The notes beneath the pieces were generated by a model. That model worked only from the letters and a program-made list of their open reading frames with translations, had not been told where the DNA came from and made no database searches. From NCBI GenBank assembly GCA_900767955.1, contig CAAGBC010000033.1:1-55033 (forward strand): a stretch of DNA of 55,033 nt, read 5' to 3'. Of the stretch, positions 1 through 6,413 are shown in pieces. Each line of letters begins with the position of its first letter. Position 1 is the stretch's first letter. Origin of the DNA: Spirochaetia bacterium. GTDB taxonomy: Bacteria > Spirochaetota > Spirochaetia > Treponematales > Treponemataceae. The position numbers were made by a program, and so were the translations under genes.

Positions 1-138
1 ATGCACGGTGTGTGTTTCTTACTATGCACAGTGTGTGTTTCTTACTATGCACAGTGTGTGTTTCTTACTATGCACAGTGTGTGTTTCTTACTATGCAGAG
101 GGTGTGTTTCTTACTGTGCAGAGGGTGTGTTTCTTACT
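1..138 (+). repeat. 23-bp tandem repeat array A (6 units)
   Basis: Six head-to-tail 23-bp units start at 1, 24, 47, 70, 93 and 116, and a seventh breaks off after about 5 bases at 139. Units share the invariant core TTTCTTACT followed by RTGCA. The rest is a variable GT-rich stretch (CGGTGTGTG, CAGTGTGTG or GAGGGTGTG). The array may continue upstream of the window. Because 23 is not a multiple of 3 and the unit has no plus-strand stop in any phase, all three plus frames read through, giving a 23-residue periodic Cys-rich peptide with VCFLLC, CVSYYA and CVFLTM segments (open 1-183 and 8-208). I see no ribosome binding site, so translation is doubtful. A related array lies at 1289-1426. Confidence 0.95.
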
Positions 139-204
139 ATGCATATTTTTGAGATTAATTATGTCAAAACATACACTTTTTAACTTTTTATTGAATACAA
201 AATA

Positions 205-462
205 TTAAAAACTTTCTTCGTATAGGCAATCAGGACAATAATCTATGTCATTATCCCATGCAATACTTCCATATTCAATACGAACATTTTTAAAAAATTC
301 TTTATTTTTTAATAGTTTAAAACAAGGCAAATCATAAATTTTTTTTACATCAAAAAGTTTTTCTTCATCATTATTAAATTTTATTTTAAGAATAAAATCA
401 GCTAAAGGCTCTACTGAAACAGCGCGAGGCAATAATGGTTTTCCGTAAATTATTTTATCCAT
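205..462 (-). CDS. DUF2442 family protein
   Basis: This 85-residue protein reads like a DUF2442 domain over its whole length. It has an early proline-valine segment, a central F-N-N-D-E-E-K-L-F-D-V strand pair, the 'lp.Fk.Lkn..fF.nv' segment, and the closing 'AWDNDIDYCPDCLYEE' type motif that defines the family. The function of DUF2442 is not established. Such genes are often found beside DUF4160 genes, and the pair has been suggested to act as a toxin-antitoxin-like unit, which is only inference here. It lies 9 bases after the DUF4160 gene on the same strand. An AGGA-type ribosome binding site precedes the ATG at 462. It is full length for the family, and nothing in it looks broken. Confidence 0.85.
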   Translation of the reverse strand: MDKIIYGKPLLPRAVSVEPLADFILKIKFNNDEEKLFDVKKIYDLPCFKLLKNKEFFKNVRIEYGSIAWDNDIDYCPDCLYEESF

Positions 463-471
463 ATATTTTTC

Positions 472-738
472 CTATTGTAACGGATTTATTTTGAAAATTT
501 GTTCACCTTCAAGAGCAAGTTTCCAGTTTGCTTCCAACTCATCTTGATGCAACAAAACCCACGCTTTTACAAGTGTTGTTTGTTTTGAAGGAAAAGAACC
601 AGCAATAATATCACCATTTAAATCAAAAGATGCTTCAAATTCATTATAATACGCATGAAAGTGAGGAAGATGATGTTTATCATTATCTTTCCAATTCATC
701 TTAATTAAAATTCCAAAGAACATAGATAACACAGGCAT
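472..738 (-). CDS. DUF4160 domain protein
   Basis: This 88-residue protein matches the DUF4160 pattern. It starts MPVLSMFFGI, followed by a hydrophilic segment with the conserved H-x-P-H-F-H-A (HHLPHFHAYY), then G-D-I-I-A-G-S-F-P, and a helix containing the W..LH..EL..NW signature. The biochemical role is unknown. The His-rich PHFHA motif is invariant in the family and might bind metal or nucleic acid, which is inference. A strong GGAGG ribosome binding site precedes the ATG at 738. The gene is first of a two-gene unit with the DUF2442 gene. About 90 bases upstream is the end of a truncated P-loop gene, so the pair sits in an accessory, rearranged neighbourhood. Confidence 0.85.
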   Translation of the reverse strand: MPVLSMFFGILIKMNWKDNDKHHLPHFHAYYNEFEASFDLNGDIIAGSFPSKQTTLVKAWVLLHQDELEANWKLALEGEQIFKINPLQ

Positions 739-824
739 AACAATTCCTCCATAATTAATAAATATATATCAATTTTGCTGTTTTTGCTAGAGAATATTTT
801 GTGGCATAATCAATTAATTGTAAA

Positions 825-926
825 TCAAAACCTAATATGGGCATCGTTACACGGAAAATATTCATATAAAACTGATTTTCCAGAGCCATTTGGTCCAGCA
901 AAGATTCTTAATCTTTTTGTTCTCAT
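825..926 (-). pseudogene. Truncated zeta-toxin-like P-loop gene (33 codons)
   Basis: Starting from an ATG at 926 that overlaps the preceding stop (TAATG), the frame reads 33 codons to a TGA at 825. It contains RLRIFAGPNGSGKS, a Walker A motif at residues 11-18. This is the opening typical of zeta-toxin / AAA-like kinases of about 190-230 residues, so nearly all of the domain is missing. The downstream sequence stays open in another frame for about 29 codons (844-755) but shows no recognisable zeta-toxin motif. The coupled start and the upstream antitoxin-like partner indicate a former two-gene toxin-antitoxin unit. The family call rests only on the P-loop start and the context. Confidence 0.65.
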
Positions 927-1147
927 TATTTTATATTAAACTTTTTTTGAGGAAGTACACGATTACAAGGAACAGATGCTAAAATTTCTTTTTGACCATT
1001 AGCATGTTCTCGTACAACAGAATTATTTTCTACATAAGTAATAGGAAGTCCTGCATTTTGAGCAGTCTTGACAGCTATAGTACCTGCTTGCGAAAATAAC
1101 TTTTGTTTTGCTTTTCTAGAACCCGAAGATTCAGTTGTTATACCCAT
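926..1147 (-). CDS. Small antitoxin-like protein partnered with P-loop remnant
   Basis: This 73-residue basic protein starts MGITTESSGSRKAKQKLF and continues with AVKTAQNAGLPITYVENN and a G-Q-K-E-I-L segment. It resembles the small proteins that often precede zeta-toxin-type P-loop genes ('AGLPITYVE...iVrE.ANG..E'), so an antitoxin role is inferred. Its stop (TAA) shares a base with the ATG of the P-loop gene, the arrangement of a translationally coupled pair. I see no clear Shine-Dalgarno before the ATG at 1147. With the partner truncated it may be an orphan. Thirty-nine bases of its 5' end (1101-1139) recur nearly identically at 1532-1570. Confidence 0.6.
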   Translation of the reverse strand: MGITTESSGSRKAKQKLFSQAGTIAVKTAQNAGLPITYVENNSVVREHANGQKEILASVPCNRVLPQKKFNIK

Positions 1148-1288
1148 ATTTAAATAATATATTACACCAAAACAAAAATCAAGTAATTTATATTAATTGG
1201 TAAACTTACGATGAAACAATCGACCAATGGTTCAGCCATATCTTTGCAATAACAATTACAAACTAAGTTACATACTGTGTATAGCTCG
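1148..1288. other. Intergenic, no recognisable gene
   Basis: This AT-rich stretch lies between the antitoxin-like gene and the second 23-bp array. A short open frame on the minus strand (MAEPLVDCF...) is too short to support a gene. I recognise no RNA gene or terminator. Confidence 0.5.
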
Positions 1289-1426
1289 TTGCACGGTGTG
1301 TGTTTCTTACTATGCAGTGTGTCGGTTTCTTACTATGCACGGTGTGTGTTTCTTACTATGCAGTGTGTGCGTTTCTTACTGTGCAGAGGGTGTGTTTCTT
1401 ACTATGCAGGGGGTATGTTTTTTATG
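1289..1426 (+). repeat. 23-bp tandem repeat array B (about 6 units)
   Basis: Units of 23 bp start at 1289, 1312, 1335, 1358 and 1381, with a decayed sixth from 1404. The core GTTTCTTACT followed by RTGCA is shared with array A in the same orientation. The GT-rich part varies (CGGTGTGTG, GTGTGTCGG, GTGTGTGCG, GAGGGTGTG). As in array A, the plus strand is open in all phases (for example 1227-1433). The two arrays bracket the DUF2442/DUF4160 and antitoxin-like genes, about 1.15 kb apart. Confidence 0.93.
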
Positions 1427-1531
1427 TAATTGATAATTTTTAATTATTCTAATTTTTTTTTTTAGAATTATAGATTAGACATAAGGAACTTTTCATATGG
1501 AATTAACAACTTACACAAAAGAATAATTTAC

Positions 1532-1570
1532 TTTTGTTTTGCTTTTCTAGAACCTGAAGATTCTGTTGTT
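1532..1570. repeat. Second copy of the antitoxin-like gene 5' end
   Basis: These 39 bases match 1101-1139 at 37 positions. On the minus strand both encode TTESSGSRKAKQK. Here the frame stops right after this peptide, so it is a displaced fragment and not a gene. It abuts the manC fragment, marking a recombination or deletion joint. Confidence 0.85.
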
Positions 1571-1813
1571 CCAAAAGAATTGTGGGCTTTTAGATAAAAT
1601 TTCTCCAATTTGTTGAGCAACCACAAATCTATGACCTTCGCCACAATAAACAATTGGATTTCTAGTTTCTAATCCTTCTAACCGGAGCAAAGTTTCTTGA
1701 ATCATTGTTTTGTCTGATGTTAGTTTTAAAAATTGCTTTGGATGTTTGCCACAAGAAAGTGTCAAAAGTCATGTTCCTGCGCCGCCAGAAAGAATTAGTG
1801 GAATTAGTGTTAT
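1547..1813 (-). pseudogene. manC (mannose-1-phosphate guanylyltransferase) N-terminal fragment
   Basis: In one minus-strand frame from 1813 the sequence reads ...IPLILSGGAGT, then a TGA at 1771-1769, then LLTLSCGKHPKQFLKL and ...RNPIVYCGEGHRFVVAQQ. This is the start of mannose-1-phosphate guanylyltransferase (GGAGTRLWPLS..., PKQFL, and the conserved 'hRF.vaeQ'). The conserved Arg is now a stop codon and W and P of RLWP are changed. Only about 75 of some 350-470 codons remain. The 3' end runs into the antitoxin-like fragment in another frame and stops at 1547. It no longer supplies GDP-mannose. It probably once belonged to the adjacent polysaccharide locus. Confidence 0.8.
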
Positions 1814-1853
1814 AATATATTTCCTTCAAAATTAATACTAAAAACAGAAAAAG

Positions 1854-2585
1854 TTATTTCCAATCAGGTTTACGTTTTATATATTTATAGAATCTGAAAC
1901 TGTAAAAAATTCGCTTTAGTCTTGCCATGCTAATTTCATTCATCAATCTAAATACACTTTCTAATCCTATTTTACTAATCCATGCTGGAGCTCTCTTTAT
2001 TTTTCCAGAAACAAATTCAAAAGTTCCTCCACTCCCAATAGCAAATTTTACTCCATAATTCTTTAGTAATTCTTTATTTTCTTCAATAAACCATTCTTGC
2101 TTAGGAGCACCAAACCCAACAAAAATAATATCAGGTTTAAATGATTCTATTCGACTTATACAATTCTTCTTGAAATTTTCAGAAAAGGGATATGGCTCAT
2201 AAGGAGGTGAATATCCTTCAATTTCAATTTGATATTTTTCTTTTATTATTCTTACGGCTTCTTTATTTGAATCTTCATATCCCCCAAGAAAAAACATTTT
2301 GTAAGACTTCTCTTTTGCATACTGACAAAAATCATAAACAATTTCACTTCCTGGCAATTTTTCAGCATCTTTAAAATACTGATTATGTTTTTTTGCTTCT
2401 TTTAGAGGAATTTCACCGTCAAATGTTGCATAATTTGAATTGATATAATTCATATATCTTTTGTCTGTATTAGCAAGAACAATAAATTGTGCATTCACGG
2501 TTGCTATACATTTTATTTCATCATTATGTCTTTCAAACAATTGTTTTTTATTAAAGATGTTAAATTCGATATTACAAAACTTCAT
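1854..2585 (-). CDS. WecG/TagA/CpsF family glycosyltransferase (GT26)
   Basis: This 243-residue protein of the WecG/TagA family transfers N-acetylmannosaminyl-type residues to a lipid-linked first sugar on the cytoplasmic membrane face. The family signatures appear in order: VNAQFIVLANTD near residue 30, ATFDGEIP near 55, FFLGG near 100, FVGFGAPKQEWFI near 150, and a final SGGTFEFVSGKIKRAPAW..KIGLES segment. I chose the ATG at 2585 because AGGAGG sits 7 bases upstream. A longer frame from 2615 lacks such a site. It is the last gene of the minus-strand polysaccharide locus. TagA-type enzymes start teichoic-acid linkage units in Firmicutes, which fits the TarI- and TagB/F-like genes upstream, but the sugar made here is unknown. 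Confidence 0.88.
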   Translation of the reverse strand: MKFCNIEFNIFNKKQLFERHNDEIKCIATVNAQFIVLANTDKRYMNYINSNYATFDGEIPLKEAKKHNQYFKDAEKLPGSEIVYDFCQYAKEKSYKMFFLGGYEDSNKEAVRIIKEKYQIEIEGYSPPYEPYPFSENFKKNCISRIESFKPDIIFVGFGAPKQEWFIEENKELLKNYGVKFAIGSGGTFEFVSGKIKRAPAWISKIGLESVFRLMNEISMARLKRIFYSFRFYKYIKRKPDWK

Positions 2586-2599
2586 TTTCAACCTCCTCG

Positions 2600-3139
2600 T
2601 TATAGTGCAAACCAATAATTATAATCAATTGTATAATTCACCTCTTTTACACGGTCTTTTATGTATTTAGCAGGGACTCCTCCCACAACTGTAAAAGGTT
2701 CAACATCTTTAGTAACAATACTACCAGGTAAAACAACAGCACCATTTCCAATATTTACTCCAGGCATTATCATAACATTTGAAAAAATAAAACAATCATT
2801 TCCGATATTTACAGGAGCGCCTTTTGTTTCAAATAAAGGAGAATCAATATTATGCCCTAGTGTATAAATTTTAGTATTATGAGCAATTGCAGTGTTATCT
2901 CCTATTGATATTCCTCTTCTATTGTCTAAAATACACCCTGAATTTACAACAGAGTGTTTTCCAACTTTTACTTTTCCTAAGTGAAAAAATTTACACCCCC
3001 TATGAATTGAAGAAGACAGAGGTACAGTTATACCAAAAATTAATAGATAAAAATTTCGTAAAGGATAAAATAATAATTCTTTTGAAAAATTTAAGAAAGC
3101 AACAATAATAAATTTTGCTTGTAACAAGATTATGTTCAT
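2600..3139 (-). CDS. Hexapeptide-repeat acyltransferase (WbbJ-like)
   Basis: This 179-residue left-handed beta-helix acetyltransferase probably O-acetylates a sugar of the surface polymer using acetyl-CoA. A hydrophobic N-terminus (about residues 3-40) suggests membrane association. The hexapeptide repeats follow, with the usual catalytic-type histidine in YTLGHNIDSP, then GAPVNIGNDCFI, VMIMPGVNIGNGAVVLPGSIVTKDV and the closing VVGGVPAKYIKDR. The ATG at 3139 has GAGG six bases upstream and is preferred to an ATG at 3160 with only a weak site. It lies 14 bases before wecG/tagA and 36 bases after the GT2 gene. The acceptor cannot be read from sequence. Confidence 0.85.
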   Translation of the reverse strand: MNIILLQAKFIIVAFLNFSKELLFYPLRNFYLLIFGITVPLSSSIHRGCKFFHLGKVKVGKHSVVNSGCILDNRRGISIGDNTAIAHNTKIYTLGHNIDSPLFETKGAPVNIGNDCFIFSNVMIMPGVNIGNGAVVLPGSIVTKDVEPFTVVGGVPAKYIKDRVKEVNYTIDYNYWFAL

Positions 3140-3175
3140 TAGTTTCCTCTTATCCAACATAAATATACTCTATCT

Positions 3176-4090
3176 TTATTTCTCACAAAGTTTATTGATA
3201 AAATCAACTTCACTTATATGATAGTACTCCATAACTGCCTTAAATTGCCTATCATTTTGATTTTCACCAACATTTATCTGTGCTAAAGTTTCACCCCCGC
3301 CTAGTAATCCATATTCTCTATAAGGATTTGTATATTTAACATTCACATAGGAATTGGGAATTTGTTTTATTTTTGTACCATTTAATAATGCCATAAAATA
3401 ATCCCATATATCATCTGCATTTGGTGAAAGTTTTAAGAATAAATCTTTTTTGCAAGCGTCTTTATAAAGAGAGTTAACAGGGAAGAGTGTCCCTCCTCCA
3501 CTTAAAATTAAATTTGAAAAAGAACTAGTTGTTTCTTTTTTATTAAATATCCATTTATTATAAGGATTTATTTTTTTATCTTTATAAGTAATCTTAGCTG
3601 TAATATGACAAATAATATCTTGAGGAAATAATAGGTGATTAATCCATAATTTTTTTAACCAATCTTTCGGATAAAATAAGTCATCATCAGCAGTAACGAT
3701 AATTTTATTGGGATACATATTTAATGTAGGTATTAACTTCTTATATGATTTCGTATCTTCTACTTCCACAAATTCAACACCATACTTTTGAAAAGAACGT
3801 AAAATAGGTGTAATTTTATTCATATCAATTGAAGATAAGTTTACGATTATTTTTTCAGGTTTTACTGTTTGTTTAATTAAACTGTATAAAGTGTATTGCA
3901 GTTCGGATAGTCTATCACCATAAGAAGTAAGAGATATTATTACATCATTTAAAATATCGTCTGAATAAACTTTGAGTTTTTTTATTTTTTTATCAACTTT
4001 TTTGCAATTAACCTTTTTTCCTTTTAAAAAGAAAAATATCTCCCGTAAAAATGGATTATGCAAAACAAAATATCTTATATTACTATTCAT
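3176..4090 (-). CDS. Glycosyltransferase, GT2-like
   Basis: This 304-residue predicted glycosyltransferase has a GT-A fold. It has a start strand VIISLTSYGDRL near residue 50, a helix LQYTLYSLIKQTVKPEKIIVNLS, and the metal and nucleotide-binding acidic motif VTADDDLFYPKDWL near 135. Later come a glycine-rich SGGGTLFP and NADDIWDYFMALLNG, which resemble acceptor-side motifs of capsular GT2 proteins. No membrane segment is evident. The upstream acyltransferase frame ends with TGA at 4095-4093, inside the GAGGTGAAA that serves as ribosome binding site for the ATG at 4090, so the two are coupled. A GTG at 4096 is the alternative start but has no spaced site. The donor and linkage are unknown. Confidence 0.8.
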   Translation of the reverse strand: MNSNIRYFVLHNPFLREIFFFLKGKKVNCKKVDKKIKKLKVYSDDILNDVIISLTSYGDRLSELQYTLYSLIKQTVKPEKIIVNLSSIDMNKITPILRSFQKYGVEFVEVEDTKSYKKLIPTLNMYPNKIIVTADDDLFYPKDWLKKLWINHLLFPQDIICHITAKITYKDKKINPYNKWIFNKKETTSSFSNLILSGGGTLFPVNSLYKDACKKDLFLKLSPNADDIWDYFMALLNGTKIKQIPNSYVNVKYTNPYREYGLLGGGETLAQINVGENQNDRQFKAVMEYYHISEVDFINKLCEK

Positions 4091-4092
4091 TT

Positions 4093-4609
4093 TCACCTCT
4101 TTCTTATTTCTTTTGCAGGATTTCCTGCAACAATTGTATATTCCTTTACATCATGAGTTACTACACTTCCAGCACCTATTATAGCACCTTTCCCGATTTT
4201 ATGACAACCAGCAGTAATAATTACATGAGCTCCAATCCACACATCATCACAAATTTCTAAATGTGTTTTTTCTAAAGTTCCCTGAAGTCTCATAGGTATT
4301 TCAATAGAATCAATCTTGTGCCCCCCCTAAAACAGAAAGCCATTCTCCTATCATAACATCATTACCAATAGTTAATATAGTATTTTGTATCTTTGAATCA
4401 GCTCCTAATCCCGAATACTCTCCAATAGAAATACTTCCCCTCATTAAATATACATGCTTATTTATATTTGCTGTTTTCGCCACTTTAGTACAAAAACCTT
4501 GAGCAATTCCACATCTAATCCTTCTAAAAATCTTTCCTATAATGGGAAGATGATTATCTGGAAGATGTTGTGCAAAAATATAATACAATAAAAGTGATAT
4601 CTTTTTCAT
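4093..4609 (-). pseudogene. Hexapeptide acyltransferase split at a G7 tract
   Basis: Two frames together form one acyltransferase. From the ATG at 4609 the protein reads MKKISLLLYYIFAQHLPDNH..., then repeats SIGEYSGLGADSKI and IGNDVMIGEWLSVLGG, and ends at a TGA just after seven Gs (minus strand; C7 at 4321-4327). The other frame continues directly with HKIDSIEIPMRLQG, then ICDDVWIGAHVIITAGCHKIGKGAIIGAGSVVTHDV and VAGNPAKEIRKR, ending at 4093. With six or nine Gs the whole 170-residue protein would be read. As written it stops after 99 residues. The repeats and catalytic region are otherwise undamaged, so the gene may be phase-variable, recently broken, or miscalled in the homopolymer. The family is maltose/galactoside-type O-acetyltransferase. 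Confidence 0.85.
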
Positions 4610-4626
4610 ATTTTTACCCTACAAAA

Positions 4627-4875
4627 CTAATACATAAAGGAATAAATATCTTCATAGCAATATGTTTTACAATTTAGTATGCTTATTGCACAAAAAAAAC
4701 ATTCAAAGTTTTCTTTTGAAATTGTATAACCATCACTAGAATTTTCCCCGCTTTTATATCATATTTTTCAAAATAAGGATGATATGTATCCCAACAAGAA
4801 AAATAATCATGAAAACTCAACAATCCCCCCACTGTTACAAAAAAAATAGATTTGTCATAGTTAAATCAAAAAAAC
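4627..4875 (-). pseudogene. Possible decayed gene remnant of unknown family
   Basis: The 430-base gap before the Wzy gene has no intact gene. One minus-strand frame (about 4875-4683) reads DKSIFFVTVGGLLSFHDYF, WDTYHPYFEKYDIKAG. A second frame continues with SSDGYTISKENFECFF down to a TAG at 4627. Composition and the smooth shift between frames look like a gene with frameshifts and a stop, for example the end of a methyltransferase-like ('GGLLSFHDY') or sugar-modifying enzyme. I cannot assign a family, and it may be chance. The rest of 4876-5040 is AT-rich with nothing recognisable. Confidence 0.35.
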
Positions 4876-5040
4876 TCTTTCTTATTCCTTTTTAACATAA
4901 TTAAGATTTTTTTTCATTATTATCCTTAATCAACCGAACTTATATTTATTTTTTTTCCTTAATGGGAAAAAAGTTCTCTCGTAATTGGACAATGCTAGAC
5001 AACTTTTCTTATAGACTGATTCATATATAAAAACCTTCCC

Positions 5041-6219
5041 TTAATTTGCAGAAAGATTACGTCTCATATTGTTACTTTTAAAATGCCTTTCATAATCAAA
5101 ATATTTATCGTAACAATCAGATTTAATGGAATATTCCAAAACATTCTCATAAGGAATATAATCAAATTTATCCTCCTTAATTACCAATATTGAATAACAT
5201 GAAAGTGCAAAAGAATAAAGTATTACTAATAAGTATGCAGAAAAAACTTTGTTATTTTGTCTAACAAAATAATATATAAATAAAATAAAACCTAATCCCA
5301 AATTATATCTTAACCTACTCATTAAAATTCCTATATTAGAAAACTGAAACTTAAATAGGAAAGAGAAAAATATTAATACAAAGCATAGTTTGTAATCAAA
5401 TTTTTCATTCTTTTGTATAAAGAACGATAAGGGCCAAATAAACAAAAATTGTAAAATAGATAAAGTATCCCTGACATTCACTACAGAATTATGCATAAAA
5501 CCAATTACTAATCTTGCAATTATAGGACTAGTCACACTCGCTAGAAACGTAGTTACAATTGTTCCGATAATTATACCAATTTGAATTCCACAAATACCAG
5601 TAGCAAAAGATAATCCTGTTAAAACTTTAAGTTTTCGTAAATCAAAAAATTTTAAAAATAAGATAACTACAAAGGTTAATGCTCCAGTTGCATGGAATAG
5701 ATATGATATAACTCCATATAAGAACCATTTTTTATTATGATCATATTCGTAACTTATTAGTGCATAATAAAAGAAACACACAGATAAATTTTGTCTAATA
5801 GTACTAACAAACAATCTGTTACCATAAAAAATTATAAAAAAAGTAAATATAATCAGAGCATCTTTACCTGCTATTTTTCTGAATCCTTTGTAATATATTA
5901 TGAAAGAAAAAGTATTAAAGAAGAAAATCAAGAAATGATAGGAAGATGTTAATCTCGTTAAAATAAAAGTAATTATATGAAAAAGAATCTCAAATCTAGC
6001 TTCTTTAGAAGGAAGTTCTGTCTTATATTTGAAAAAATTATCTAAATCAGCCATATGTTCAAAATATTGTTTATAAGCATTCCAATCTGGACCAATATTT
6101 ATTGCAAAAGAATAAAAAAGTGTGAATGTCAAAAAGAAAAAAAACAAGAATTTTCTATCTATTCTATACAAAAGAGAAATCACTAACAAAACACTATAGA
6201 AACATATATACGGTAACAC
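5041..6219 (-). CDS. EpsG-family polysaccharide polymerase (Wzy-like)
   Basis: This 392-residue polytopic membrane protein has about ten hydrophobic segments. It is likely the Wzy-type polymerase that joins lipid-linked repeat units on the outer face of the inner membrane. EpsG-family marks include YRIDRKFLFF followed by NIGPDWNAYKQYF near residue 42 ('G.Dw..Y'), ARFEILFHII near 95, and VSTIRQNLSVCFFYYAL near 155, which carries the conserved S.iRq. A periplasmic-loop FHATGAL also fits. The start is a GTG at 6219 preceded by AAGGA, about 20 bases after the point where the shifted frame of the deacetylase gene ends (6240). Together with Wzx at 11844-13364 it indicates Wzx/Wzy-dependent assembly. 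Confidence 0.85.
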   Translation of the reverse strand: MLPYICFYSVLLVISLLYRIDRKFLFFFFLTFTLFYSFAINIGPDWNAYKQYFEHMADLDNFFKYKTELPSKEARFEILFHIITFILTRLTSSYHFLIFFFNTFSFIIYYKGFRKIAGKDALIIFTFFIIFYGNRLFVSTIRQNLSVCFFYYALISYEYDHNKKWFLYGVISYLFHATGALTFVVILFLKFFDLRKLKVLTGLSFATGICGIQIGIIIGTIVTTFLASVTSPIIARLVIGFMHNSVVNVRDTLSILQFLFIWPLSFFIQKNEKFDYKLCFVLIFFSFLFKFQFSNIGILMSRLRYNLGLGFILFIYYFVRQNNKVFSAYLLVILYSFALSCYSILVIKEDKFDYIPYENVLEYSIKSDCYDKYFDYERHFKSNNMRRNLSAN

Positions 6220-6239
6220 GTTTTTTCCTTAATTTTAAA

Positions 6240-6413
6240 TCATTCAGATAAATCTTTATACCTATATGATTTCATATTAAAATAATTAACCTGTGAAAAT
6301 AAAGTTAAGAGATTTGATTTTGTAATTGCATATTTATCACCATAAGATCCAGTCAAATGTTCTCCTCGTCTAGTATGTAATGAGTTGTACAAGGCCAAAT
6401 TGTATTCGTAATT
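6240..6413 (-). other. Displaced C-terminal frame of the deacetylase gene
   Basis: After the A5 tract (T5 at 6412-6416 on the plus strand) the minus-1 frame is open to a TGA at 6240 and reads NYEYNLALYNSLHTRRGEHL, then GSYGDKYAITKSNLLTLFSQ and so on. This looks like the true C-terminus of the deacetylase, because one extra A in the tract would join it to residue 281 of the annotated protein, making about 338 residues. The intergenic spacing to the next gene would then be 20 bases, typical of this operon. Confidence 0.7.

Noticed and set aside
1..138. Possible CRISPR array
   Set aside because: Units are contiguous 23-mers with small variation and no 25-40 base unique spacers; no cas genes are in the window.
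755..844. 29-codon open frame after the truncated P-loop gene
   Set aside because: Too short, no ribosome site and no recognised motif; listed only as context of the remnant.
1227..1433. Coding gene on the plus strand across array B
   Set aside because: The frame is open because the repeat lacks stops; no ribosome site or conserved protein supports it as a gene.
2461..3108. Plus-strand open frames opposite wecG/tagA and the acyltransferase
   Set aside because: Opposite-strand shadows of clearly coding minus-strand genes; same reason for similar frames elsewhere.
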